Shown here one piece after another: positions 40,536 through 51,620 of a stretch of 64,000 nucleotides of DNA. The position numbers were made by a program, and so were the translations under genes. The stretch comes from Magicicada septendecula (taxonomy: Eukaryota > Arthropoda > Insecta > Hemiptera > Cicadidae), in NCBI GenBank assembly GCA_034769895.1, contig CM068369.1:146713574-146777573 (forward strand). The letters are read 5' to 3'. The notes beneath the pieces are model-generated. The model ran no database searches. It was not told where the DNA came from and was given only the letters and a program-made list of their open reading frames with translations. Position 1 is the first letter of the stretch. Each line of letters begins with the position of its first letter.

Positions 40536-40922
40536 GGTTGTAGGATTACCGCACATAGAACGATTGTCCAGAAAGAGGCCGGGACTCTTGCACGCCAATG
40601 TCAAATCCGTTTAAGCTGCGGGGGGCACTGATGTTATCGCTGTCCGTTGATAATACGAAGAGTCTTGTGTAGTTTTCTATCATCGACATGGAAACGTATT
40701 ACACTTTTACGTAGGTTCGATTAAACGGGAAGCAGACTAGAGACTACTGGTGTGAAGCTGGAAGTGGTATACAAATTTTGGAGGGAATATGGTAAAATCT
40801 AACTTAACTCAGGATGTAAAAGGTCGCCCAACTCTATCCTTTAATGTCGGTGGGTTACTCCCAATGCAGGGATATATTGAATAAAGCAAAAGTAATTTTA
40901 AGAATAGAATTATTTTAGTTGT
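40536..40922. other. Unassigned DNA
   Basis: Spacer between a LINE tail and the LTR element. Nothing recognised. Confidence 0.35.
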
Positions 40923-40926
40923 ACGT

Positions 40927-41469
40927 TGTCACCGGACAAAAGGCTTGCCGCATGACAAATGGCGCCAATCGTAAACTCTAGTTATTTTGGTGGCCCTAAA
41001 AAGGACCTGGTGGCGAGAAAGCTGATGTTGGTAGTGCCGCGCTGAGATGTTCGGCGGCTGCACCCGCTGTTCGTGGCGTACTGCAGTCCTCCTCTTCTTT
41101 TGGCATCGGGTGTAGAGTCGGCTGCCGGCCCAGCGAAATCCATCGCTGGCACGGAACTGGAGGGCGAAGACGCAAGAACGCCGGTTATATTCTTCGGCCG
41201 TTCCTTCCGGCTGACTCCGCGCCGATTCCGTCCGAGAGAGGAGAGGAGATGAAGTGCGTCCGATGGCGTGGCGATGAAGTGTGTTCAAAATTTTCTGCCG
41301 GCCCGGGTTTTATTAACTAACCTGGATCGCTGATTCGCTAGCTCCGAACACGCAGTTGGTCACGTCTCGGCGGCTGCTGATGCCGGATTGGCTCGCTCCG
41401 AGGACGTAGTTGGTCACGTCTCGGCCGCTGGTAACGGAGAGAAGATGTTCGCATACCGCTGCCGTCACA
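40927..41469 (-). repeat. 3' LTR (complete copy, 543 bp)
   Basis: Complete long terminal repeat with TGT...ACA ends. Compared with the other copy it has a 55-bp internal tandem duplication (two copies of AGTTGGTCACGTCTCGGC with intervening sequence) and a 13-bp insertion near 41280. Elsewhere the copies are almost identical. Open frames on the minus strand fall within the LTR and are not genes. Confidence 0.88.
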
Positions 41470-41617
41470 ACTCCCCCGGGTCTTGAATGCTCTCCGGTAC
41501 CCATCCTACTGCTCTTCTCCAGATGTTGTGGAGGTGTCTGTTGGGCACCATGTTGATTGGTGTGCCGGGTGGTTGTTCGCTGGCGTGGCTGGATCTTGCA
41601 TCCGCAAGATGATCGTC

Positions 41618-41635
41618 GCCCCACGTTGGGCGCCA
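41618..41635 (-). promoter_or_regulatory. tRNA-Lys-type primer-binding site
   Basis: On the minus strand, two bases after the 5' LTR, lies TGGCGCCCAACGTGGGGC. This 18-mer is the established complement of the 3' end of tRNA-Lys1,2 used to prime minus-strand synthesis. It fixes the orientation of the LTR element. Confidence 0.88.
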
Positions 41636-41637
41636 CT

Positions 41638-42103
41638 TGTCGCCGGACAAAAGGCTTGCCGTATGACAAATGGCGCCAATCGTAAACTCTAGTTATTTTG
41701 GTGGCCCTAAAACGGACCTGGTGGCGAGAAAGCTGATGTTGGTAGTGCCGCGCTGAGATGTTCGGCGGCTGCGCCCGCTGTTCGTGGCGTACTACAGTCC
41801 TCCTCTTCTTTCGGCATCGGTTGTAGAGTCGGCTGCCGGCCCAGCGAAATCCATCGCTGGCGCGGAACTGGAGGGCGAAGACGCAAGAACGCCGGTTCTA
41901 TTCTTCGGCCGTTCCTTCCGGCTGACTCCGCGCCGATTCCGTCCGAGAGAGCAGAGGAGATGAAGTGCGCCCGATGGCGTGGCGATGAGTTCTGCCGGCC
42001 CTGGGTTTATTAACTAACCGGGATCGCTGATTCGCTAGCTCCGAACACGCAGTTGGCCACATCTCGGCCGCTGGTAACGGAGAGCCGATGTTCGCATACC
42101 GCT
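41638..42103 (-). repeat. 5' LTR, major part, truncated by Jockey insertion
   Basis: Matches 40927-41460 with only scattered substitutions and the two indels noted for the other copy. It stops at GCATACCGCT, where the Jockey element begins. The missing end (GCCGTCACA) is found beyond the Jockey 3' end at 47425-47433. Confidence 0.9.
42094..42103. repeat. Target-site duplication of the Jockey element, left copy
   Basis: GCATACCGCT occurs here and at 47415-47424, exactly flanking the Jockey insertion. The intact LTR has this word only once at the equivalent place (41451-41460). Confidence 0.92.
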
Positions 42104-42747
42104 CAGGCAGCAGCACGCAGGCGTGACTTCGGACCCAGCTCTTGAACAGGACGGACCTCTCATTTGGACTGCTCTCTCTGGACGGAAGATTTCGCTGTTT
42201 TCAGCTGCTGCCCTGCTGCCTTCGACTACGAGGACAGACAAACACCATCAGCTGCCCTGCTTGCTGGATTCATCAGGCCACAGAAGACGGAAGACAACAA
42301 CTCAGCTGGCTGGTGAACTGAGTAGCCAGCACAAGAACAGCTGAGTTCGTCGGACCTTCTAAGGGCCACCAGCCGAGCGACCCTTTTCAGGTCCACCAAC
42401 TTGCCATTGAAGAGGAAGCATTTACAGCCTGCCAGAGCTCTAAGTTGCGCAGCGCATCTTGCCCGCTGACGCTCAGGCTCGTAGGTAGCGCTGCATAAGA
42501 CGATCCTTGCAAGCCCCCACCAGTGGGTAAGCGAGCTTGGATATCGCCTAGGTAAAGAGGCCGGTGGACACCTCTCTTGGTAAGGAGAGGTATCTAACGA
42601 ACCCGGTCATTAGCCCAGCTCGTAGAAAGCCTGAGCGTTCCAGTTTTACCGCTTGCGATCCGGCTCGGGCCGGACCCTAGGTCCCTGGTTACCGCCGGAG
42701 GCAGCCTGGCTGCCTCTGGTCGGCGAACCTCCCGCTCGTTGGCGGAT

Positions 42748-44547
42748 ATGCCCGGTTCGGGCGCGTCAACAAGCACGCAGTCGCTCGCCACTTCCATACC
42801 CCACACGAGCGATTCGCCGTGTTCTCCGCTCATGGATGCGGACCAAGTCGATCCCCGGACGGTTCCGCTGCCCGGCGACGAGACCGACGGGGCAAAACCT
42901 TTCGGTCGTGGCGGTTGGGCCACGGGGGCGCCCGGTCAAGAAACCCAGGCGGAACCGGTCCTCCTCAACCTCTTCCTCGGCGTCCGCCATGGAAGTTGTC
43001 CCCGCCGACGGCGAATCCGGCACGGGGCCGACTGTGTCCGGCGATGCCCAAGCACCGCCGGCCTCTGGTCGCATCCCGCTCGTTTTCGTTCACGGCGTGA
43101 ACAACGTCACCGGTTTTTACCGGCGACTGATAGTGGCTCCCGGACTTTCCCCGGCCAACGTTGACTTGAAGGTCCTTGGGGGCGATACAGTCAAGATCGT
43201 TGTCCGAGGAATGGACGTGTACCGCAGCGTCATGATGTTCGTGGAATCCTCACAATTCCAGTTTCATACCTTCTCACCCAAACACGTAAAGCCTCTGTGC
43301 TCTGTACCTTTGTGCTCAGAGGCTGAGACGTGGACTTTCCTCTCGAGGAAATCCTCGATGAGTTGCGCGAGCTGGGCTATCCGGTTCTCGCGGTACATCG
43401 AGTATTTGCTCTTGCCGGACCAAGGCGTCCAATCCCCCTGGTTCGCATCATGGCTGAGAACAGCGAGGCAGGCGCAAGCCTACTCTCTCTTACGCGGCTT
43501 TTTGGATTCCGCGTAAAAGTGGAAAGAAGCCGCGCTCCCGGGGCTCTGCCTTAATGTTACAGGTGCCAACGCTTCGGGCACCACTCAGAGACTTTTTCAA
43601 ACGCTCCGGCGTGCGTGAGGTGCTCTTTACCTCACTCCAGTAAACACTGCGATGCACCTGCCTTCAAAATGTGCATCAACTGCGGCGGAAGTCACCCACG
43701 CCAACTACCTGGCATGTCCGGTGTTTCAGCGGGAGCTCGAGCGGCGAAAGCCGAAAGGGCGCCTGCCACCACCGAGGCATCCGGAAGCTGGTTCAAGACC
43801 TGCAACCGAGCAGCCAGGCCCTTCTCCTCCTGCTACGGCTGCCGTGTCTTTCGCCGCAGTTGTTAATAAACAACGCAAACGATCTAAAAGCCCGAAGCAA
43901 ACACCTGCAGCACAGGCAACTCCAACTCAGGCTCCTTCACAGGCCCCCGTCCTGCCTATGGCGAAGAAGCCCCGAAACCTAGCGGCATCTAAAAGTGAGA
44001 CCACACAGCCTACAGAAAGCATCTCGGTTGTGGAGCCTGAGAACCCTCCCCTCAACCCTCCCCAGCACCGGAGAATCCTGCCCCTGCTTTAGAAGCAGCC
44101 TCGCCTGACCTCTCACCCCCTCGGTTTCCTAACGCAGGCAAAAAGGAGCGGCATCGAAAGCCCCGTGGTGCTCGTTCCCGGGCTCCTGCCAACCAGGCCG
44201 CACAGTCCAGACAGCCTGCACAGAGCGTAAAGACCGACGAACTCGCATCTGTCCCTCTTCCTAGCATCTCCGCTAGAGGCGCTATACCTGGCCATAAGAA
44301 ACCCCTGGCTTCCACCAATCCCCCGATTGATAAGTCTCGGCGCTCTTATGCGCAAACAGTCTCCAGGCACTCTGCCTCAAAAGCCGTACCTGACGACTAC
44401 CATGTCGTCCACAACTTCCTTGCTGAGTTCGATCTCCGCAAAGTTGCCCAGACCTTCAGGTCCATCCGCTTCCGCTTGGAGACTGCCGATATAACCGAGA
44501 GGTTCATGCTCTTGGCGGAAGCCGCCACTTGTGTAGGACTTCTATGA
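42748..44547 (+). pseudogene. Jockey ORF1 (gag-like RNA-binding protein), several lesions
   Basis: ORF1 proteins bind element RNA to form the particle for target-primed insertion. The likely start is the ATG at 42748 (MPGSGASTSTQS). A shift near 42890-42900 moves into the frame with KKPRRNRSSSTSSSAS and the PRE_C2HC region (PLVFVHGVNNVTGFYRRL, about 43078-43131). A shift near 43330 leads to LEEILDELRELGYPVLAVHRV. A CAA-to-TAA-type stop lies directly before the first knuckle (CYRCQRFGHHSETF, about 43553), which has Phe where the last Cys is expected. CVRCSLPHSSKHC is an intact knuckle. A shift near 43700 precedes HANYLACPVFQREL. The C-terminus (DDYHVVHNFLAEF ... AATCVGLL) ends at the TGA 44545-44547, overlapping ORF2. 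Confidence 0.85.
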
Positions 44548-47248
44548 GTCGGGTCCTCAAACGAGACCTCTCAATTCTTTCTTGGAACGCCAACGGGTTG
44601 GCTAATAAGATCCAGGAACTCCAAGAATTACTGGCCCGACTCAAACCCAATGTAGTGCTTCTCAATGAGACCCACTTGACCCCTGCGAACCGGTTACAAC
44701 TGGCCAAATATGTGTGCTATCGAAACGACAGCCCGGGCGCTGCTGGTGGCGGTACTGCCGTCGCGGTGAGGCTCAATTTCGAGCATCACCGAGTCGTCTT
44801 GCCTGCAATGACTCACCTCGAAGGCACCGCTGTGGAAATGTTAAACACTCTAGGCGGTGTACTGATGGTCGCGGCGTATAAACCGCCGCAAAAAGAACTC
44901 CTTCACCCCGATCTAGCTGTCGCGTTCGATGCACACAGGAGGGTCATCATGGCCGGCGACCTGAACTGTAAACATCGCGATTGGAACAATCGTTTGACTG
45001 CCCCAAACGGGAAGCGTTTACGCAGGTTTGCTGATTCACGCAGGGCAACAGTGATTGGGCCTTCCCAACCTATGTTCTACCCCTCACAACTCCGCGCGGC
45101 TCCCGATATCTTGAACATAGCGGTTATCCAAGGAATTGACTGTCCGGTCCATGTGTCCGCACTAACGGAACTATCGTCCGATCATCTCCCCAGCTTGATA
45201 CATGTCGCTACCCAGCACGTCGTACGCAGAGATGTCAGGAAGGTGGTAGAATGGGACCGCTATGGCCCGGCGTTAAGTCGCCGATTGCCAGAGGCGGGAC
45301 CACTCGAAACCGTCCGCCAAGTCGACGAGGCAGTTGCCGCGTTTGACGAGGCTGTCGTATCTGCGATCGACGCGTCTTCCAGGATGAAGCCTGGCGTCAC
45401 GCCCCACTGGCAGCGGATCCCAGAGGAGACGAGTGCTCTCGCTTGCTAGAGAAATCGCCTCCGGAGACGCTGGCAGCGGACCCATGATCCGGCCGACAAA
45501 GCAGCGTACAACCGGGCGACCGGCATTTTACTTCGTGAAATGCAGGCCTACCGGAGACGCTGTTGGAACTCGCCGTGGCCCAAGCAGGGGACGGATCGGA
45601 CGAAAGTAGCCCTTACCGGATACCTTCGGCGTTGGTAGGGAAGAGGCGCCGACCTCGTATCCCAGCCATTGCTGGACCTTTCGGTCAAACCCTGGCTCGC
45701 CCGGAGGCGAAGGCCGAGTACTTGGGCGCGTGTTTCGAGCGACAGTTCGCTCCTAACCCGCCCATGGACTGCGACTTCGATGAAGAAGTCGAGAACAAAG
45801 TGGAAGACTTTCTGTCTCTTCCGATCACTGCGGAGCCCGAACCTATTACTAGGGAAGAGGTCACAGATCGGCTCGTTGAACTCGTACCGAGAAAAGCTTC
45901 TGGCCCGGACGGCGTCTCGAACGCCGCTCTAACTCGACTCCCGGATCAAGGAGTAATTTTCTTGGTCGCGCTGTTCAACGCGTATCTAAGACTGGCCTAT
46001 TTTCCCCAGAAATGGCGTAAGGCGACGGTCATAATGATCCCGAAGCAGGGAAAGGATGCTTCCCGTCCCGGCAACCTCCGGCCCATCAGTCTACTGTCAG
46101 CCACGTCAAAGGTTCTCGAACGTCTCGTACAACGGAGAATACTAGACCATCTAGGAAATTTCGAGGTACTGGTAATGTGATGGATCTAGGAAATTTCGAA
46201 CAGTTCGGCTTCCGTGTGGGGCATTCCACCACTCATCAGCTGATGAGACTGGTGGAATACATCACGGGCGCCGGCTGTCGGAAAGAGCAGACTGTCGCCT
46301 GTTTCCTAGATGTGGAAAAGGCCTTTGATAGTGTCTGGCACGACGGGCTCTTGTTCAAGCTCCGGGAAATCCAGCTCCCAGATTGCTACCTTCGCTTGAT
46401 TGCTAGCTTTCTGACGGAGAGGACTTTCTGCGTGAGAATAGACGACCATGTCTCTTCCGAGAGACGCATTACAGCCGGGGTACCTCAAGGTAGTGGTGCT
46501 AGGGCCTCTCCTGTTCTCCGTGTACGTCAACGACGCACCCAGAGAGCCTGGAGTCCAGATGGCCCTGTTTGCCGACGACACGGCGGTCTATACCGCCGAT
46601 CGGAACGCTGACAGGGCTATCCTACGACTCCAGCGCGCACTCGGTGCGTATTCGACGTGGACGGAAAGCTGGAAAGTTGCCGTCAACGACACCAAGAGCT
46701 CTGCGGTGCTATTCTCAAAGCGCCGGAAAGAGCCATGAGGCCGAGTGAGACTCGGTAGAACGTACTTGCCCTGGTCGAGAGAAGTTAAATACCTCGGTGT
46801 CCACCTCGATCGTCGGCTCACCTGGCGTGCCTACGCTGAGACGATGCGAAAGAAAGCGTCCGCTCGTCTCGCGCAACTGTTTCCGATACTTGTCAACAAG
46901 GCTATGACCCGCAAGCTGGGTAAGTTGATCGTCAACGCGTATCTGTTGCCGATCATTACCTATGCTCTTCCCGTCTGGGGTTACCTCGCAACCGTTCATA
47001 AAAGAAGGTTGCAAAGCGTTCTCGGTAGGGGCCTTCGGCTAGCCGCCAAAGTCCCCTATCGGTTTTCTTCTCGACTCTTGAGAAGAGGACTCGGTGTCCG
47101 CTCCTTGGAAGACACCGCAAGGCGACTTGCACATAAATGTTACGTCCGACCTGCGAGGACCCAGACAAACCCACTCATAGCTGGCCTTGGCAAGTACCGA
47201 ACACGTCCAGGTGAATCTTGGAAACGGCCTCGACAAATACTGTACTAG
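44544..47248 (+). pseudogene. Jockey ORF2 (APE endonuclease and reverse transcriptase), inactivated
   Basis: This protein nicks target DNA and copies the element RNA there. The ATG at 44544 overlaps the ORF1 stop. The endonuclease region runs to about 45260 with its key motifs intact: SWNANGL, NETHLTP, AAYKPP, AGDLNCKHRDWN and SSDHLP. A TAG interrupts at 45447-45449, with the same frame continuing afterwards, and a shift lies near 45565. RT blocks follow: RKATVIMIPKQGK, NLRPISLL, a 35-bp duplication at 46149-46198 that breaks the frame, EQFGFRVGHSTTHQL, FLDVEKAFDSVWHDG, ITAGVPQGS with a 2-base insertion near 46495, FADDTAVYTA (46568-46597), then a TGA at 46736-46738. The thumb and C-terminal part (REVKYLGVHLDRRLTW onward) is open to 47248. 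Confidence 0.92.
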
Positions 47249-47414
47249 TCGATCTAGTACGAGCATGTCGTTGTAGCGACCACTAAAAATTAAGTAAGTA
47301 ATATTCCGTCTGGACAGGACCACTAGGCAGGAGCCGCTACCGGAGGCTCGGTACTAGGAACCCATTGGGTCGTCTCACGACGCACAACCCAACACAGCTC
47401 TGGCAGCAGTAGCA

Positions 47415-47424
47415 GCATACCGCT
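47415..47424. repeat. Target-site duplication of the Jockey element, right copy
   Basis: GCATACCGCT, identical to 42094-42103. It is followed by GCCGTCACA, the orphaned end of the interrupted LTR. Confidence 0.92.
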
Positions 47425-47433
47425 GCCGTCACA

Positions 47434-50400
47434 ATGTTAGTGGAAGAACGTTGCCACTTAACCATATTTTTAAGGTTTGTAACGTTATATAAAACTAAAT
47501 GTCCTCAGTAGTTTCATTGAAGATCTATATAGATCTACTTGCATAATTGTACAAGTGTTTTATGACACTTATATGTTGTAGCATGACAGATAATCCACAT
47601 AAATAAATTACTCAATGATCATTAATAAAGCTCTAATATATGGAATATCCAGATGAGAATCAATTAAAAGGCACTATTAATTAATATACTCACAAGAAAA
47701 GTAAAAATAAAGAAAAAAATCTGCAAATAATCTATATACTACAAATTTAAAAACCCAGAAAACTAAAAATGTGAATAACAAAATTACCCAGGTAAGATAG
47801 AAGCAGGCAATTAAGATACCCCGACAAAGAAACCAGACCAGAAGAAACAAAACCATACACAGCGGAATGGTACTGAAGAAAGAAGTAAGAAGAAAGAAGA
47901 GATATAAAATGAACAAAAATACTGAAGAAAGAAGAAAGAAGAAATATAGAATGACTAAAAATACTGAAGAATAAGAAACCTGAGAAGATCCACTAGAAAA
48001 AAGGAAGTGAGACGACCCATACCAAATAGAAACCCCATAGGGAGAGAACCCAAAAACCCCAAAAATAAATGAATGTCCAAAGAGAAAGTATAACACCCCA
48101 AAAAACCATATCACAATGTAAAACTGACAAAAACCAAAAGTGTTAATAGTATTAAGTAACAGTGCACCCAAAAAAGTTATTGTTTAGTTTGTATGAACAA
48201 ATCTTCACAGTCCCCCCATGGTTGAATATTTCACGTTGTAAAGCTAGAAAAGGACTAGTAATAATATTAATAAATAACCATGGACCAGTGTAAGTTATTG
48301 AATTATAGCCAATAAACTTGGAAAAGGTACATGAGTTGCCGTACAAATGAATAAACTTTAAGTGTTTTTTGAACAGTATCTTATTTGATATGAAGTAATA
48401 ATATTGCTAATGAAATGCTACTGAACCTATAAGAACATTCCATAGAATGAAATAATAAACAGATAGCTAGTGTTATACTTAGAGATGGGGAATAAATCCT
48501 TAAAATTGGGAAATACAGAGCAGACTGTCAATAATTAGTTTTAAGAAAGTGTTAACCATTATATGGAACCAATATGTTATGTTCCTGTTCCATATAATAA
48601 CTAGACAAATAAGATACTTTAGTAAGAGATATTATTGTTATAAGAAGTTATTTTGTTGTTAGTTTAAATTAGGAATGCCATATCTAAAGGTAGATATCAT
48701 TCCCCATGTTATAAAATATTTTTAATTATGTTACTAGGTGTAATCAATACACATAAAAGGTATTATTCAAGGTACCAGTTTTGATAGAGATAGGTGTTAT
48801 ATTTTAATTGTACAATCAATAATCACTGTTATACCAGTCAAAGAACTAATTGTTAATAAAGTATATAAGGATAAAAAGTCAGAGAAGGGTATAAACTAAC
48901 TACATTAGTAAAAATTTTGCAAATAGCAACACATCAAATCTAGGCCATATAATGAATTTAAACTGCAGAATAATTAATAAATCTAGTCTTATAAGCCAGT
49001 TAAACTGACAATATTTATGCAAGATAAACCCAACATATAGTATACCATGTAAATAAGACTTTCTAAAGATATGGTCAGTAGATAAGTAAAATTACTTATT
49101 TATCTAATAAAATTACCAATAAAAATGGCATGGACTAACTGACATTATCAGAGGAGGAGTCATAGACAAATGAATTGTATTTAAAAACAATCATTAATAA
49201 ACTAAATTGCAAGAAATTAAGTAAGAATAGACAATTATATCAATTTCAGATTTAATAGAATAATAATTATATTAGGGAAAATGGCTATTATTTGCTTAGA
49301 CAACAGGAAATATCAAATTAGGCCTACCTTCCAGAAATGTAATAAACATAATTTTTTAATGAAAACTTTGTAACACTATATTAATTATTATCAAAATAAG
49401 CAGAATAGAATAAAGAAACCGAATATGTATTTAGTATTTCGTACAGTTAATTAATAACGAAATTATTTTCTGAGTATAATGTATCAAAATAAAATGTATC
49501 GGAAGCTAAGATAATTTGAAACAATGTATAAGATATATTAAATGGGCTAAGATTTTCAGGAGACGAAGGAAATAAGAACAGTTCATTATTATACGTTGAC
49601 GAGTGAACTTAACGTGATTATTTGCTAGAAGTAACCTGTAATGGCGATTAACGTTATAAACCGAGTTCGGTGAAAATTTGTATAAAACTTATTTTGAGCT
49701 ATTTTTTTTATTGTGAACCGGTGAAGTTAAAATATGAACAGTGTAACACCAATAAACTGAACCACATAAGACTAATTAATCGAAATAACACCAATATCAC
49801 ACAGTTTACTGACGAAAAATTAAGGTTAAAACCGACACACATAGACCCAATGAGATATATCCAATAACAACATTTTACACCAAGTGAACTATTCCACCAT
49901 ACACCAGTGACACTCAAATACATCCAGGACAATCATATACAATTGCTGAGACCATTTACACGGAAAAAATACATCTTTATTTAAATAAAACTTTCATCCA
50001 AGTTATACGTTAACTACGCATGCGCCAGTCGGCCATTTTGTAAATCGTCGTCATCTACTCCCGTCAGCTGTAGAGAACGACTGTCTGATGCTGCTTTTGG
50101 TTTGAATAAATCTCATATGTAAACTTTTATTATTTTTAATTATAACATTGTATTGTTTAATATTAAGGCATTTTATAACTGTAAGTGTTATACTTTCCTG
50201 CCCATAACCTTCTCTGGCTATATCTTAAATAACCGTTTAAAGAACCATATTTTTATAAAAGTAATGTAAACTTTTTATATCGACCGGCCCTGAGTGAGTC
50301 GATACTACTTTGTAACATCGATTATTATCGAACAAAATAACTATTTTATTAATAAACGTGCTGTTTTGTAATTTGGATTTGGTTTTTCTTTAAAAAAGCT

Positions 50401-50850
50401 TAACAAATAAATTATTCAAGCATACCAACTAACCGAAAGGCGGTATATACGAAACAACGAACGTTCCAAGAAGAAGAAGAAGGGAGCCGTCTTTCGACTA
50501 GATTTGGAGTTAACCAGATTGTCCTTTAACAATTTTACTGAAAGTGACACTATTACAAGAATAAACATAATACCACTTCATTTCTAATTACAAACAATAA
50601 ACACGATTAGTTCCTAAATATTAAGAACCAAATTACCCAGAAAATATTTTTTCAGAAAATTTTTTTTTTGAAAATAAATTTTAAATTTTTTATTTCAAAT
50701 TATTGTAACAACATTCCTACAGAATTAGAGTTTATTTTGTGTATTATTACAATGTTTACATTATAAGTTCAATAATATACATTTTTTCTTTACAAAAATA
50801 GAATATAACATTTAAAATATAATGTTACAGAAATACAAAGAAGATCCTCA
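47434..50850. other. A-rich non-coding region with imperfect tandem repeat
   Basis: The plus strand is very A-rich from about 47640 to 48130. TACTGAAGAAAGAAG-type units repeat imperfectly at about 47868-47975 with 43-49-bp spacing. The 164-codon hydrophobic minus-strand frame over it (47677-48171) is compositional. At 50015-50040 an NRF-1-like TACGCATGCGCC and a YY1-like GGCCATTTTG lie side by side. No gene was found beside them. Confidence 0.4.
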
Positions 50851-50853
50851 CTA

Positions 50854-50895
50854 TAGTACCGGCAAAAAAAAATTTTATGGACACCGAATAAAAAA
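50854..50895 (+). repeat. Candidate terminal repeat of a Tc1-like transposon
   Basis: TAGTACCGGCAAAA follows a TA dinucleotide and lies beyond the 3' end of the Tc1-like transposase remnant. It resembles the complement of the sequence ending at 54523 (GAGTGCCAGCAAAA). Tc1-family ends commonly begin CAGTGCC(G/A)GCAAAA. Confidence 0.5.
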
Positions 50896-50967
50896 CTGAC
50901 GTTTTTAGATTATTAAGCAATTTATTAACAAAAATTACAGAAATATATGTAAATTGCCATTTACACG

Positions 50968-51620
50968 TTAGTAGGCAATTGGGGCTCCTTTTGCACACGC
51001 TCCCTGCTGGATACAGTCTGTCATGGCGTCAGTCAGTTGACAACACTCCTCGACTGTCACTTGCTGCATTAGTGAAGTAACTGCAAGCCGGAGTTTTGCA
51101 CCATTCACTGATTTCATTTTTAGCAACAGGTAGGCCATTGTATTCCTTAAGTTTTCTATAAGGTTAAGATCAGGGGTACGAGTCGACCAAGGCAACGAGT
51201 CAACATTATGAGCAGCAAAATAATCCTTGGTGTGCTGGGAACGATGAAATGAAACATTGTTGATGGTAGATGAAGTTTCCACCAAGAAGTCAAACCAATG
51301 TCAACATGACGTTTTCCATTGTTTGGTAGTACTGTTCATTGTTTATTGCTTCCCGGACTAAACAACATTCACCCAGGCTCTCATATGTGATACAGGCAGA
51401 AGATGTCTATCCGTTCTTGGTGAGGTCTTGCATGGCTGGCCTGATCTACGTTTGTCAGTCACTGTTCCACTCTTTTTAACACGCCTGATAGTTTGCTCAA
51501 CACATGTTTTGGTGTATTTAAAAGATTACTGATCACCTGTATGACTTACCAGTTTTCATCATAACGATTGTTTGCCATTTACTATCTTCTGACACACATT
51601 TCTTTCTCATGTTCTATTGA
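50968..51620 (-). pseudogene. Degenerate Tc1-like transposase
   Basis: On the minus strand an N-terminal piece (MRKKCVSEDSKWQTIVMMKTGKS, about 51540-51610) resembles the helix-turn-helix start of Tc1 proteins. After several stops, a 105-codon frame (50968-51285) gives YFAAHNVDSLPWSTRTPDLNLIENLRNTM and the VEECCQLTDAM end. DLN.IEN is the hallmark around the third catalytic residue (Glu). The second catalytic Asp motif, normally just before it, is not recognisable (NVSFHRSQHTKDYF). The gene is shortened relative to the usual 340 residues, so it is dead. The candidate terminal repeat at 50854 lies at the expected distance past the stop. Confidence 0.75.

Larger units (their letters stand above)
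42104..47414 (+). mobile_element. Jockey-clade non-LTR retrotransposon, full-length but mutated
   Basis: A 5311-bp GC-rich element sits in AT-rich DNA inside an LTR. It has a 5' UTR of about 640 bp (42104-42747), ORF1, ORF2 and a 166-bp 3' UTR (47249-47414). It ends in a short CAGCAGTAGCA-type trinucleotide run rather than poly(A). The 10-bp GCATACCGCT duplication at both ends shows that the insertion is complete at both ends. The PRE_C2HC plus zinc-knuckle ORF1 and the APE-endonuclease/RT ORF2 are the Jockey layout. The two ORFs overlap by ATGA. Nonsense changes such as CGA to TGA are typical of decay after insertion. Confidence 0.92.
40927..47433 (-). mobile_element. LTR retrotransposon, internally deleted, interrupted by Jockey
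   Basis: Two direct repeats offset by 711 bp start TGTC(A/G)CCGGACAAAAGGC on the plus strand. The complete one ends GCCGTCACA, giving TG...CA ends on both strands. A primer-binding site lies just inside the right copy on the minus strand, so transcription runs leftward. The interior is only 168 bp (41470-41637): PBS, a short leader, and a small GGGGGAG polypurine stretch at 41471-41477 next to the 3' LTR. No gag or pol is present. The 5' LTR is split by the Jockey insertion, and its last 19 bases are found at 47415-47433. Flanks ACGT (40923-40926) and ATGT (47434-47437) look like a 4-bp target duplication with one CpG-type change. Confidence 0.85.

Noticed and set aside
40929..42344. Several open frames of 60-119 codons on both strands
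   Set aside because: They lie in the LTRs, leader and Jockey 5' UTR, and their sequences repeat between the two LTR copies. No gag or pol motif.
42766..47323. Minus-strand and alternate-frame ORFs over the Jockey element
   Set aside because: High GC content gives long shadow frames. Only the plus-strand frames carry the ORF1/ORF2 motifs.
47677..48171. 164-codon minus-strand frame, hydrophobic, looking like a membrane protein
   Set aside because: It is the complement of an A-rich, T-poor strand. Phe/Tyr/Leu/Ser runs follow from composition, and there is no family motif.
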